64,000 nt of DNA from CALAMC01 sp964459465 (GCA_964459465.1 CAYWLR010000002.1:124001-188000), one strand, 5' to 3'; counted from the stretch's first letter, positions 53,974-63,629 are shown. Translations and numbers: made by a program. The notes: generated from the letters alone by a model not told the origin.

Positions 53974-55748
53974 CCACCTATCAGGCTGAAAATCGATTCA
54001 ATTAAAAACATAATGGCCGATGACAAACGCCAGGCCGGGCGACTATCAGTGGCAACCTGAATTGAGTTATTAAAAAGGTTGATGTCGACCGCCATCAAAA
54101 AATCGGGATCAATTATGACTGTCCGCGCCGGGTACGGTGATTCGAACCGAATCAGTTCCGAATATTTTTCCGAGTCCCAAGTGAATGACAGGGTATCTTC
54201 GTTATAAAGAATAACCTTATATACAACGGGAATCGGCATCGTTCCCGAACGACTTAAAACAAAAATACTTTCATAAGTAACCGAATCGATCTGCCGGTAC
54301 GATAGCGCCGAGACCGAATAATCGATACGTTCAGTGGAATTCAAAAGATAACCCACCTGCCTTTTGAAATCAGATCCTGCTGTTTTTTCCAATAGCGTCA
54401 AAAAAGAATCGGTCGAAGCGCGATTCAATAAATGCCTTTCATAGTATGATTTCCAGAAAACGGAAGTTAACGAATCGCCCAACAGATTAAAGATGGTTGC
54501 CACAGTCAGCGCGCCGCGATTGCGGATGGTAGTGCCATATTCAATTTCGGAAACCAATTGCCCGGCTGATAAATTTAAGGGTGTTTTGCCTTCCGTCACG
54601 CGGGCGTTCAGCCGTAAGTTATCGGCAAATGTCGCCTTGAATCCGCCAAAGTCCAAAAGATTGGCGTCGCGACCCCAATAATTATCGGCGATTTTGAGCG
54701 CGAAATACTCGGCGACAGATTTATCCAGCCAGGGTTCGGTACACCGGTCGGCCGATATCATGGCATAAAACCACTGATGGACCACCTGGCGAATAGCCAG
54801 ATATTCAAAGTAATTTGAAACCAGCGCCCCGCCACGCGGAGAAAATAGTGCAATCAGACCGGGATATTCCAAAGCGACCGGCTGCGCGGCATTTATAAAG
54901 GCGAAATTTAACTCGGGGTATATGTATGAGCCGACATAGTCATTCATAAAACTGAAGGCGAAGGACGTAATATTCTTAATATCGACGGCCAATTCTTTTT
55001 CAAAATCCCTGTAAAAGTATTTCAGCACGATTCCGGATTGGATAGTGCTATCCACAATATAGGACGACGAAAGCGCCAAGGCAAAATCCACAGCCGGGCC
55101 GAAGTTATAATAATATATTTTAAGGTCATCCTGCACAACAACGTTCATCGACGGGACCGGCGCAACGACAACCAGATTCGCCGGGACGGTGAACTCTATA
55201 TCATAGACATAATAGTCTCCTGCCGGGTCGGCAAAATTGCTGCAATTCTGATTTATACTTTTGCCGTTGCGAAAAGTCGCCGGCACCGGAAACCATCCCC
55301 CCAGAAAGAATTCGCCATCAGTTGCCAGAAGCGATGTTCCGTACTGCGGCAAATGAGTTTTAAAACGAAGATAAAGCCTCTGCCCGGCAACCTGCATATT
55401 TTCGCAATTCAGCGTTCCACGCGTTTGGGATACCGCAAATCGATCGGTGATATCGGTCCCGCCGAGCATGACGGTATCGATAGTCATGGAAGCATAAAAG
55501 CCGGTCTTGTCCAGACCTGAATAATTTTTCTGATAATCGAAATCTCCGAAGGAAAACTTATTGGCCGGAAGATAGAGCTCATACGTATGTTCGCTGAAAG
55601 CTTCAGGAATATGAATGATAATTGAACCATAAACCGTATTCAGGTCGGGATCCAGCGTTGCTTTTATTTTAAGCGTGTCGGCGGAAAAGGCCGATGGGGA
55701 TACCGCAATAAGAAAAAGTGAGATTGCAATGAGGATTTTAGATAACAT
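53967..55748 (-). CDS. Secreted M1-aminopeptidase-like protein lacking zinc-site residues
   Basis: A 593-residue exported protein; signal peptide 'LSKILIAISLFLIAVSPSAF'. It follows the M1 layout: N-terminal beta domain, then a gluzincin-like core. In place of HExxH-x18-E it has 'IRQVVHQW' (R320, Q321, H324) and, exactly 19 residues after H324, K343 in 'PWLDKSVAEYFA'. The exopeptidase motif GAMEN appears as 'ALEYPG' (near 294). Thus one His ligand, the catalytic Glu and the Glu ligand are all replaced. A C-terminal beta domain and a hydrophobic end ('AIMFLIESIFSLIGGW') follow. Probably a non-catalytic binding protein. Confidence 0.75.
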   Translation of the reverse strand: MLSKILIAISLFLIAVSPSAFSADTLKIKATLDPDLNTVYGSIIIHIPEAFSEHTYELYLPANKFSFGDFDYQKNYSGLDKTGFYASMTIDTVMLGGTDITDRFAVSQTRGTLNCENMQVAGQRLYLRFKTHLPQYGTSLLATDGEFFLGGWFPVPATFRNGKSINQNCSNFADPAGDYYVYDIEFTVPANLVVVAPVPSMNVVVQDDLKIYYYNFGPAVDFALALSSSYIVDSTIQSGIVLKYFYRDFEKELAVDIKNITSFAFSFMNDYVGSYIYPELNFAFINAAQPVALEYPGLIALFSPRGGALVSNYFEYLAIRQVVHQWFYAMISADRCTEPWLDKSVAEYFALKIADNYWGRDANLLDFGGFKATFADNLRLNARVTEGKTPLNLSAGQLVSEIEYGTTIRNRGALTVATIFNLLGDSLTSVFWKSYYERHLLNRASTDSFLTLLEKTAGSDFKRQVGYLLNSTERIDYSVSALSYRQIDSVTYESIFVLSRSGTMPIPVVYKVILYNEDTLSFTWDSEKYSELIRFESPYPARTVIIDPDFLMAVDINLFNNSIQVATDSRPAWRLSSAIMFLIESIFSLIGGW

Positions 55749-56499
55749 CGTTTACCAGCGAACCGATGCCTTCAATCCTGACCTCGACCCGGTCCCCGGA
55801 TGACAGCGGCGAAATACCCTTGGGTGTTCCGGTAGATATCAAGTCACCCGGAAATAGCGTCATGATTTTCGAAATATAGCTGATCAAAGTGTTAACGGGA
55901 AAAATCATATTCGAAGTGCGTGCTTCCTGTTTTAATTCGCCGTTAACGAAGGTCTGCAACTGAAGGTCTTCATATTTTATCGTGTCGATAACCCAGGGGC
56001 CGACCGGACAGAAGGTGTCAAATCCTTTGGCCCGCGTCCATTGCTTGTCTTTTTGCTGAAGGTCGCGGGCGGTGACGTCGTTGACACAGGTTATGCCGAA
56101 AACATAATCCTCGGCTTCAACCGCCGCGATATTTCTGCACTCGCGGCCGATCACTATCCCCAGTTCGCCTTCGTAATCAACCCGTTCAGAGACATCGGGA
56201 CGAACAATGGCGGCCCCGGGACCGATAAGCGATGATGGCGGCTTGAAAAACAGTACCGGCTCTTTGGGAATATCATCGGTCGGTCGTGTTTCACCGACGT
56301 GCTCTTTATAATTAAGGCCGACACAGATAATCTTCGACGGCATAACCGGAGCCAGAAGCCTGATGCGGTTGGGCTCATAGCGTGGTCCGTCGGGAATTCC
56401 GCCGCGGGCCGGGTTGTCCGAAAGGTGAACTACTTCGCCGTCTTTATATATCCCCCAGCCACGCCCTTCGGCGGCCTCGAATCGTATGTACCTGTCCAT
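55738..56499 (-). CDS. Fumarylacetoacetate hydrolase-family protein
   Basis: A 253-residue metal-dependent enzyme of the FAH superfamily, which cleaves or decarboxylates beta-diketo acids. 'IICVGLNYKEHVGET' with the active-site His, 'PVLFFKPPSSLIGPG', the metal ligands in 'VDYEGELGIVIGREC' (ExE), 'YVFGITCVNDVTARDLQ' and 'LFPGDLISTGTPKGI'. The general type acts on oxaloacetate, acylpyruvates or hydroxymuconate derivatives; the actual substrate cannot be set. It shares 1 bp with the deacetylase gene. Confidence 0.9.
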   Translation of the reverse strand: MDRYIRFEAAEGRGWGIYKDGEVVHLSDNPARGGIPDGPRYEPNRIRLLAPVMPSKIICVGLNYKEHVGETRPTDDIPKEPVLFFKPPSSLIGPGAAIVRPDVSERVDYEGELGIVIGRECRNIAAVEAEDYVFGITCVNDVTARDLQQKDKQWTRAKGFDTFCPVGPWVIDTIKYEDLQLQTFVNGELKQEARTSNMIFPVNTLISYISKIMTLFPGDLISTGTPKGISPLSSGDRVEVRIEGIGSLVNDVI

Positions 56500-57437
56500 T
56501 ATTCTTTTACCAGTTCCTTTACATGTTCATAAATACTGCGGGCATTGGCTTCGGGATTATAACCCCCTTCAACCACCGACAATATTCTTCCGCCACCGTA
56601 CTTCAGGGACACCTCACTCAAGCGGCGGGTCATCCGGCCAAAATCGACCTCGGTCAAACCGAGTCCGCCCAGCGGGTCATCGCGGTGCGCGTCAAATCCG
56701 GCCGAGATCAAGATAATATCCGGCTTGTAATCATCAAGACAAGAAATTACTTTATTTTCAAATATTTTCACATAATCCTCGCCGCCCGTTAATGGTGGCA
56801 TAGGGATATTCACCGTCAAGGCCTTTCCCTTCCGGACTCCGGTTTCAGAGATTTTTCCCGTCCCCGGATATAAAGGGGACTGATGCAACGACACATACAG
56901 AACATCGGCGCGGGCATAAAAGATATCCTGTGTACCGTTACCGTGATGAACGTCCCAGTCGATAACGGCGATTTTCCCGATTCCGTGATAATATATCAGC
57001 GCCTCGGCGGCGAGCGCGACATTATTGAACAGGCAGAAACCCATGCCCCTATTCGAAGTCGCATGGTGTCCGGGCGGGCGGGCGATCAAAAGCAGTCTTC
57101 GGAAATTTCCGCTGATGAGTTCACGGGCGCAAGCCACCGCCGCACCGGCGACGTTGCAGGCAGCCCGGTATGAGCCCGAAGCGATATATGTATCCATATC
57201 CAGACCACCGCCGCCCTGTTCCGCGATGGTTTTGACCAGAGCAATATATTCCGGGGTGTGAATCCGCCGGAGAATTTCCTGCGGGTCTTCGAACATATTG
57301 ACGAATTCAATATTATCCTTCAGATCGGATGCACGGAGATAATCCGGAACGCCCGACAACCGGGCGGCGTTCTCCGGGTGGTCGCCGGGATCCGGGTGCA
57401 GATCTTCATGGATTAATGTGACTATGCCGACTTTCAT
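56499..57437 (-). CDS. Histone deacetylase-superfamily hydrolase
   Basis: A 312-residue zinc amidohydrolase of the HDAC/acetoin-utilisation/acetylpolyamine family. Motifs: 'HPDPGDHPENAARLSGV', 'LLIARPPGHHATSNRGMGFC' (catalytic His pair), 'VIDWDVHHGNGTQDIFYA' (zinc Asp/His) and 'ISAGFDAHRDDPLGG' (zinc Asp). Likely a deacetylase of proteins or small amines. It adjoins the FAH gene and may share its transcript. Confidence 0.93.
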   Translation of the reverse strand: MKVGIVTLIHEDLHPDPGDHPENAARLSGVPDYLRASDLKDNIEFVNMFEDPQEILRRIHTPEYIALVKTIAEQGGGGLDMDTYIASGSYRAACNVAGAAVACARELISGNFRRLLLIARPPGHHATSNRGMGFCLFNNVALAAEALIYYHGIGKIAVIDWDVHHGNGTQDIFYARADVLYVSLHQSPLYPGTGKISETGVRKGKALTVNIPMPPLTGGEDYVKIFENKVISCLDDYKPDIILISAGFDAHRDDPLGGLGLTEVDFGRMTRRLSEVSLKYGGGRILSVVEGGYNPEANARSIYEHVKELVKE

Positions 57438-57486
57438 ATAAATAGTAATAAATCATTGACGGGGTTGTGTCAAGACCATAACCGCA

Positions 57487-58836
57487 TCAGAGCTCCTTGG
57501 TCTTCCAGTGACCCCGCGAAAACCAGAAGGCAATGACTACGGCCTTCAGAATCGAGGTAATCGTAAGCGACCACCATACGCCGTTGACTCCGACGTTCAG
57601 AGCAAAACACATCAGGTAGGCAATCGGCAAACGCAGAATTGAACCCGTAATAGAAACCGTCATGGGAGGCACAGTATCGCCCGCCCCCGAGAAGGCGCCT
57701 TCCAGAACGATTTCGATACCCATAAAAATCTGCGACAGGCCAAGGATAATTAGATAATCCACGGCGATGGCGATCACGGCCGGATCCGAGGAAAATATTT
57801 TCGCGATGCTATCGGGGATGCTTATAAAAAAGATAGAGATGACAAACGTCTCGATCATGACAATACACATAGTCGCGTAGGCAAATTTGGCCGCCCGTTC
57901 CGGCTTTTTGGCGCCAAGATTTTGCCCCACTGCGGTGGAGGCGGCCATAGCGAATCCGAATGCCGTTAAAAACGACAGGGCTTCCATCCGATTGCCGACC
58001 CCCATGGCGGCCCCGGCGGCATCACCATAATGATGGACGATTTGTATCAAAAACCAGTATACCCCGGCGAAGGTAATATTTTGCATTGATATAGGCAGGC
58101 CAATCCTGAATATTTTGCCGATGGTGCCAAAATCGGGCTGAATCCTGAATATACCCGTCAGCGGAAATCCCAGACGGTTTTTGAATATCAGAATCAGAAA
58201 AATGGTCAGGCTTAGCAGGACCGATACGACGGTCGCGAGCGCCGCCCCCGACACGCCCATTCTCGGAATCGGGCCAAAACCAAAGATAAAAATCGGGTCG
58301 AGGAGAATATTTAAGACGGTTCCCGAAGCCATGGCAATGGTCGGGGACTTGGTGTCTCCGGTAGCCCGAAAAGCCGCACCGAAGGCGTCGGTCATAAAAA
58401 GCATGAAAACGGCGCAGAAGATAATTCTCAAATATGATATCCCGAATTCCTGCACGGCGGGACTGGCTTTCATGAATTTCAGGATATTCGGCGCCAATAA
58501 GAAGCCGATAATCACAAAGATTGCCCCGACGGCAATGGCCGTGTGTACCCCCTGCCGAAAAACAAACGAGGCCCGCTTCTCATCTTTGGCGCCGACCGCG
58601 CGCGAGACCAATGCCGTCAGACCCGTGACGATTATTGAAATCACCGAAAAGGCCAGCCATGTCACGATCATCGACGACACGATTGCATCCTGCTCCGACG
58701 TGCCCAATCTTCCGACCCAGAAGAAATCCGTGACGGACAGCGCAAACTCCAGAAGCATCGCTGCCACAATTGGCCAGGCCAGCCGAAAAACGGTGGATAT
58801 TATAGGCCCTTCGGTTATGTTCTCAACTCTTGACAT
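57487..58836 (-). CDS. MATE-family efflux transporter
   Basis: A 449-residue, twelve-helix multidrug/toxin extrusion protein, intact. Family stretches: 'FRLAWPIVAAMLLEFALSVT', 'DFFWVGRLGTSEQDAIV', 'VLNILLDPIFIFGFGPIPRM' and 'AMAASTAVGQNLGAKKPERA'. It is related to the broken MATE gene at 29718-31158 but clearly not a recent copy. Substrate not predictable; coupling would be to Na+ or H+. Confidence 0.92.
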   Translation of the reverse strand: MSRVENITEGPIISTVFRLAWPIVAAMLLEFALSVTDFFWVGRLGTSEQDAIVSSMIVTWLAFSVISIIVTGLTALVSRAVGAKDEKRASFVFRQGVHTAIAVGAIFVIIGFLLAPNILKFMKASPAVQEFGISYLRIIFCAVFMLFMTDAFGAAFRATGDTKSPTIAMASGTVLNILLDPIFIFGFGPIPRMGVSGAALATVVSVLLSLTIFLILIFKNRLGFPLTGIFRIQPDFGTIGKIFRIGLPISMQNITFAGVYWFLIQIVHHYGDAAGAAMGVGNRMEALSFLTAFGFAMAASTAVGQNLGAKKPERAAKFAYATMCIVMIETFVISIFFISIPDSIAKIFSSDPAVIAIAVDYLIILGLSQIFMGIEIVLEGAFSGAGDTVPPMTVSITGSILRLPIAYLMCFALNVGVNGVWWSLTITSILKAVVIAFWFSRGHWKTKEL

Positions 58837-58869
58837 TGGCAGTTATTCTATGTGAAATGAACCGGGTGG

Positions 58870-60411
58870 TCAATCATTAAAATCGAGATAATATTCGTAC
58901 TTCAAATCTTCGCCGGTAGCCCACTTTAGAAGCTCCCGCCAGTCATAGCGGGCGCCGTAGCGAAAACAATTTTGGGTAAGATAATGCCGCGTGGCGGGAT
59001 TGCCGATAATTTCATCATTTGTGGTTCGCATATGACGATAGACCTGACCGGCGACAAGCATTCCGAGCAATTTGCTGTGAGTGACGATGGGATATTTGGC
59101 ATCGTATAGGGCAACCAGATGGGCTTTCATTTCAACCGGAGCCGTATTGAAAAATACCCTGTTGTACAGTTCCGAATAATATTTATCGAAATCCGGGATT
59201 GAACCGGTGTACAATTCTTTTTCCAACATAGTGCAGAAAAGCATATAGCGCAGTTTCACCAGCGAATAATATTCGCGGAAATTTCGCCAATTATTCAAAC
59301 TTTGATCTTCAACGCCCAGATAATTTTTAAGGAACGCCGGCTCGAATATCAGGCGGCCAAAAATATGGCGAACCGCCGCTGTCCACACGGTGGTGGATGG
59401 TTGCCGGAAGAGATAATCTTTTTGATCTATAGATGCGGCATACAACGCCAGCCCGGAGTACTCCATCAATCCTTCCACCGATCCAAGCGCCGGAAACGTG
59501 GCGGCGGCGATGCGGATATCATCCGGGATATAAATAAGAAATGTCTCCATCGGACCGGTTATGCCGGAATCGGCAAAAAAGTAATAAAGCGGCATCTTGT
59601 CGATGTCAAAACCGATTGACTTGCAGGTTTCACGGATAATACGGTTTTGGGCCGGTTGTTCAAGACTGACTGAAATAAAATTGCGGACACCTGGGCGATA
59701 TGAAAATAATCCCGGATTTCGTTGGCCGGGAGACGAGGCTCGGCCCAGTCCGGCGCGAAACGCGGAATCCGTTTTCGACAGCATCTGTTCACACATTGAA
59801 TCGATATATACCGCCGTAAGATTTTCCATTTTCAAAACCAGGCTGTAATATGATTTGTAGCCAAACCGCCTGGCGGCAATATTTCTTTTACGAATCAGAG
59901 ATAAAAACGCATCACCATACAAGTTGCCGCTATTATTTTCGATCAAGTATTCGCTTCGTAACAGGTCGCGGCCGATGTCATAAATATAATCATTTTCACG
60001 ACCGGCCCGGTCGGCGTTGTAAATTATGGTTCGCAAAGAATCTTTCAAAGCCGCAATATCGGGCTCGGTCTCAATTTGCTCAAGTAACGACCGGGCATAA
60101 ATCATATCCAGCTTGCGGCTAAGAATTTCGTCTTTCAGCGACAGGCGCAACTGGTCTATATTTCCGGTCACCCGGGGATCGGCCAGGAAACTATTCAACG
60201 CCGACCGGTAGATTTTCAGAGAATCGGAAGTCGGGTTGTCCCTAAATTCCCAGAGTTTCAGTTTGTATGCCGTTTCGAATTTTTCAAGATTGGTTTCATA
60301 AGCCGCGACAAAATCATCGACGTTGTCGGGAACCGACCCGGTATCCGGCGTGCATGAAACACCGACAAAAATAATAATAATTAACGCCAGAAGTACTTTT
60401 AATCTATTCAT
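58870..60411 (-). CDS. Lipoprotein with M2-peptidase-like fold lacking zinc-site residues
   Basis: A 513-residue lipoprotein (lipobox 'VGVSC', Cys20). It is mainly helical, and 'DAFLSLIRKRNIAARRFGYK' with 'SYYSLVLKMENLT' resembles M2/M3 metallopeptidases. Where M2 enzymes have HExxH and a third Glu ligand 24 residues later, this protein has 'LMEYSGLALYAASID' (E317-Y-S-G-L321) and A345 in 'VWTAAVRHIFGRL'. Flanking residues still align with the M2-like pattern, so all three ligands and the catalytic Glu seem lost. Its stop and the aroA-like start are adjacent (same transcript). Likely a binding protein; family assignment is by eye. Confidence 0.62.
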   Translation of the reverse strand: MNRLKVLLALIIIIFVGVSCTPDTGSVPDNVDDFVAAYETNLEKFETAYKLKLWEFRDNPTSDSLKIYRSALNSFLADPRVTGNIDQLRLSLKDEILSRKLDMIYARSLLEQIETEPDIAALKDSLRTIIYNADRAGRENDYIYDIGRDLLRSEYLIENNSGNLYGDAFLSLIRKRNIAARRFGYKSYYSLVLKMENLTAVYIDSMCEQMLSKTDSAFRAGLGRASSPGQRNPGLFSYRPGVRNFISVSLEQPAQNRIIRETCKSIGFDIDKMPLYYFFADSGITGPMETFLIYIPDDIRIAAATFPALGSVEGLMEYSGLALYAASIDQKDYLFRQPSTTVWTAAVRHIFGRLIFEPAFLKNYLGVEDQSLNNWRNFREYYSLVKLRYMLFCTMLEKELYTGSIPDFDKYYSELYNRVFFNTAPVEMKAHLVALYDAKYPIVTHSKLLGMLVAGQVYRHMRTTNDEIIGNPATRHYLTQNCFRYGARYDWRELLKWATGEDLKYEYYLDFND

Positions 60412-61808
60412 TAGCCGTCACCGGAAATTCCTGCGGTTTTTAATATTTTCTCCTGGAATATTCCCGCAAGTCCCGGGAAATTTTCAGTAATTATTTCGTA
60501 ATCGGCGATTGTCGAACGACCTTTTCCACACCGGGCCAGTATATAAAACGCCAGAGCCACGGGACGATTGCCAAAAGGCCCGAAATCATCCCCGTTGAGT
60601 TCGTTGACGGCTTCAATTATAAAACCATCTTCGAGGACGCCCCCTTTGATACCACAGTGACCAAGATTTTCCACTATCTCGGCGAAGGGCTGAAAATACC
60701 AGGCGTCGAGTTCGTCCAAATCGCGCATAAGGGTGGTGCCGTCGGCAATGGCGGCCATGACCGCTATCAGAGGATAAAACTCGGCGATCGAACGAGCCGG
60801 GTTTTCGGCCAGTTTGCGGCTTTTCGGTTTGGCGCCCTGCAAACGCAAATCACCCAGCGGCCAGCCGGCAGTCTGATCCCGATTGCTTATCTGATAATCG
60901 CAGCCACAGGCTTTAAGATGCTGCAGGTACTTATTAAGGGCACGGTTCAAATAGACCGACGGCATCACGATTTCCCTGTTCTGCAGAACCGCAAAGGCCA
61001 TTAAAGCCGCCGTTTCATATACATCGGTCGGGATGACCATCTCCCCGCCCGAAAGCTTTGAAGACGGTCCCAGAGTGATCAGCCGAGCGAATTCCATATC
61101 AGTCACTTTAGCACGTTTGCGCGGGTCATGCGGATCGGCCTGCCATTCCTGTCTGGCGTCCCTTATGGTAATACCGGCCTTTAGAAAATTGGCGGTCATT
61201 TCCAGCCAGTCATCTGTTTTATACTCTTCTTCAATGACGACTGTACATCCCGACGCAAAGCCGTACATTAACAGACATGCCTTATAAAAAGGCATGATAC
61301 TTTTTATCCGACGGTGAATCGGAACGAGACGATTGTCCCGGATAATCACGACACCCCGGCCGGTTGAGTACTCACTACAATGGGCCGGGTCGAAATGGGC
61401 GACATCGAGACCTTCTTTATTGAGAAGCATGACGAGTTCGTCGACCGCATCGGGGTTTATTTCACCATCATATTCAACAGTCCCGACAATATTTTTCCCG
61501 ACCATAAGTCCTATCGCCAGCGAAAGCGTAATGATACTTCCGGTCAATTTGAAACTGCCGCCATTGCCGTTGGACCCAAATTCGGAATAATTCATGACGA
61601 TCGCCGATTCATATATCTCAATGTCGACGCCCAGCGAAGTTAAAAAATCCACGGTGTAAGCAGTATCGCGGCCGGCGTTGTATTTTTTGAGCGTTAGCGG
61701 GCCGTAGCATAGGGCCCCCAAAAACAGAGCCGCCTGCGTAATATTGTAATCACCGTCCAGCTCGATTTCATCGGGCAATTCCTTTATGGCGTATATTTCC
61801 TGCATCAT
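60411..61808 (-). CDS. EPSP synthase-like protein without catalytic residues
   Basis: A 465-residue protein with the enolpyruvyl transferase layout (AroA/MurA). The AroA landmarks are altered. The N-terminal PGxKSxxxR becomes 'LDGDYNITQAALFLGAL' (Y21, N22, A26 for K, S, R). The NAGTAxR loop is missing near 'TGSIITLSLAIG'. The KExxR of the second domain is W370, Y371, P374 in 'MRDLDELDAWYFQP'. The C-terminal 'FGNRPVALAFYIL' keeps the Arg of DHR. Shikimate-pathway activity therefore looks unlikely. It starts 7 bp from argS and abuts the M2-like lipoprotein gene. Confidence 0.65.
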   Translation of the reverse strand: MMQEIYAIKELPDEIELDGDYNITQAALFLGALCYGPLTLKKYNAGRDTAYTVDFLTSLGVDIEIYESAIVMNYSEFGSNGNGGSFKLTGSIITLSLAIGLMVGKNIVGTVEYDGEINPDAVDELVMLLNKEGLDVAHFDPAHCSEYSTGRGVVIIRDNRLVPIHRRIKSIMPFYKACLLMYGFASGCTVVIEEEYKTDDWLEMTANFLKAGITIRDARQEWQADPHDPRKRAKVTDMEFARLITLGPSSKLSGGEMVIPTDVYETAALMAFAVLQNREIVMPSVYLNRALNKYLQHLKACGCDYQISNRDQTAGWPLGDLRLQGAKPKSRKLAENPARSIAEFYPLIAVMAAIADGTTLMRDLDELDAWYFQPFAEIVENLGHCGIKGGVLEDGFIIEAVNELNGDDFGPFGNRPVALAFYILARCGKGRSTIADYEIITENFPGLAGIFQEKILKTAGISGDG

Positions 61809-61815
61809 AAGTGCA

Positions 61816-63624
61816 TTACATTTCTTCCGGGGCCTCGATACCGAGCAAATAAAGCCCCTCTTTAATGACGATTCTGACCGCCTTGACCAGGGCCATTCGG
61901 GCGCTGGTGGCCTTTTCGTCTTCGGATATTATTTTAATGATACGCCCGTCGGCGTCCTTTTGCTGGTATACGGCGTTGAATGCCGACGCCAATTGCAGAA
62001 GGTATGAGCTGACTATAAACGGTTCGCACCCGGCGGCAGTTTCCTCGATGACATGCGGGAAACGATACAACAAATGCAATACCCGGTTTTCTTCCGGCTG
62101 GGTCAAATAATTATAATCAATATCGGTCGTGATATCCCGGCCGTACTTTCTGACAAGCGAGCACAATCGCGCGTGAGTATATTGTAAATACGGTCCCGTT
62201 TCGCCCTCGAAGTTAAGGACGGCGTCCCAGTCGAAGTTGACGTCGATATGTTTGCGCGTGGACAGGTCGGCAAAAATGACGGCCCCGGTGCCGATCATCC
62301 GGGCGGTGCGATCGATGTCCTTGAGATCGGGATTTTTTTCCATGATGATTTTCCTGGCCAGTTCCGCCGCACGATGCAGGACGTCTTTAAGAATGACGAT
62401 ATTCCCTTTACGCGTCGACATGGCCTGATCATTGAACCGTATCCAGCCGAATTGCACGTGTTCAAGGCGATGCGACAGGCGTTCATTTTCAGGTATATGC
62501 TCGGCTTCTTCCAGTAATTCAACCACTTTAAATACCTGCTGGAAATGCACGCGCTGGGCGGCATTGACGACATAGAGGGCCCGGTCGAATTTAAACGTTT
62601 CCCAGCGGTAAAATATTCCGGCCAAATCGCGCGTGGCGTAGAGGGTGGCCCCGTCGGCTTTGGTCAGAAGACAGGGTGGGAGGTTGTACTTATCGAGATT
62701 GATGACCAGCGCGTCCTCGGAAATTTCGGTCAATCCGGCCGCTTTGAGACGCCCAATGGCCGCGTCCATTTTATCATTATAAAACGATTCCCCGGTGAAA
62801 TAATCGAAAGTGATGCCGAGGATATCATAGGTTTTCTGAAATTCCTCAAGGGACAGATCGACGAATTCCTTCCAAAGTTCGGCCTCCTCCTGGCTGCCGC
62901 TTTCGAGAGCTTTGAAGGCTTCGCGGGCGGCCTCGGTCAGACTCGGATCGGTTTCCTCTTCCTTATGGAAGCGTACATATAACTCGTTGAGGCGCTCAAT
63001 GGGGTCGTCCCCCAGTCCGCCCGCTCCCCATAAGCGGTAGGCCACGATCAGCTTCCCGAACTGGGTTCCCCAGTCGCCGAGGTGATTTATCCCGACCGGC
63101 CTGTAGCCAAGTTTCTCGAATACGCGGTACAGGCAGGCGCCGATGGCGGTCGAGCGCAGGTGACCAACTCCGAACGGTTTAGCGATATTGGGCGAGGAAT
63201 AATCAATGACGATGGTTTTCCCCAAGCCCGCATCCGATGAACCATACTCCTCCCCCGCATTCAGAACACTGTCAATAACCAGCCGGGCGAGAGCTTCAGG
63301 GGTAAATTTGGAATTATTGAAGCCGCCCTTGATGCTAAACTCCAGTTTATATTTATCCTTATCGCGCAGGACAATGGCCTGTTGAGCTTCGAGAAGCCTT
63401 TTATTTAAGTCGACCGGGTTTTGGCCCCATCGCCTGGCCGTTTCAAATAACGGAAAGGCGTAATCACCCATTGATGGGTCTTTTGGTTTTTCGGTTTTTT
63501 CATAGAGCCAGTTGTCGTCGAATTCCGGGTCATCGGGAAAGCTATCGAGTCTATCTTTGAATGTTTCCCGGAAGGCCTGCGCCGTCAACTTAGCCACCAG
63601 ATATTTCAATTCGTCTTTGGCCAT
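61816..63624 (-). CDS. argS: Arginyl-tRNA synthetase
   Basis: A 602-residue class I synthetase. The HIGH-type motif is 'SSPNIAKPFGVGHLRSTAIG' (GVGHLRS), with 'GDWGTQFGKLIVAYRLWG' after it and the KMSKS-equivalent 'QAMSTRKGNIVILKD'. The C-terminal DALR anticodon-binding domain ('GPYLQYTHARLCSLVRKY', 'LQLASAFNAVYQQKD') is complete. The N-terminal Add-1-like domain is present. The gene precedes the aroA-like gene by 7 bp. Confidence 0.97.
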   Translation of the reverse strand: MAKDELKYLVAKLTAQAFRETFKDRLDSFPDDPEFDDNWLYEKTEKPKDPSMGDYAFPLFETARRWGQNPVDLNKRLLEAQQAIVLRDKDKYKLEFSIKGGFNNSKFTPEALARLVIDSVLNAGEEYGSSDAGLGKTIVIDYSSPNIAKPFGVGHLRSTAIGACLYRVFEKLGYRPVGINHLGDWGTQFGKLIVAYRLWGAGGLGDDPIERLNELYVRFHKEEETDPSLTEAAREAFKALESGSQEEAELWKEFVDLSLEEFQKTYDILGITFDYFTGESFYNDKMDAAIGRLKAAGLTEISEDALVINLDKYNLPPCLLTKADGATLYATRDLAGIFYRWETFKFDRALYVVNAAQRVHFQQVFKVVELLEEAEHIPENERLSHRLEHVQFGWIRFNDQAMSTRKGNIVILKDVLHRAAELARKIIMEKNPDLKDIDRTARMIGTGAVIFADLSTRKHIDVNFDWDAVLNFEGETGPYLQYTHARLCSLVRKYGRDITTDIDYNYLTQPEENRVLHLLYRFPHVIEETAAGCEPFIVSSYLLQLASAFNAVYQQKDADGRIIKIISEDEKATSARMALVKAVRIVIKEGLYLLGIEAPEEM

Positions 63625-63629
63625 TTATT

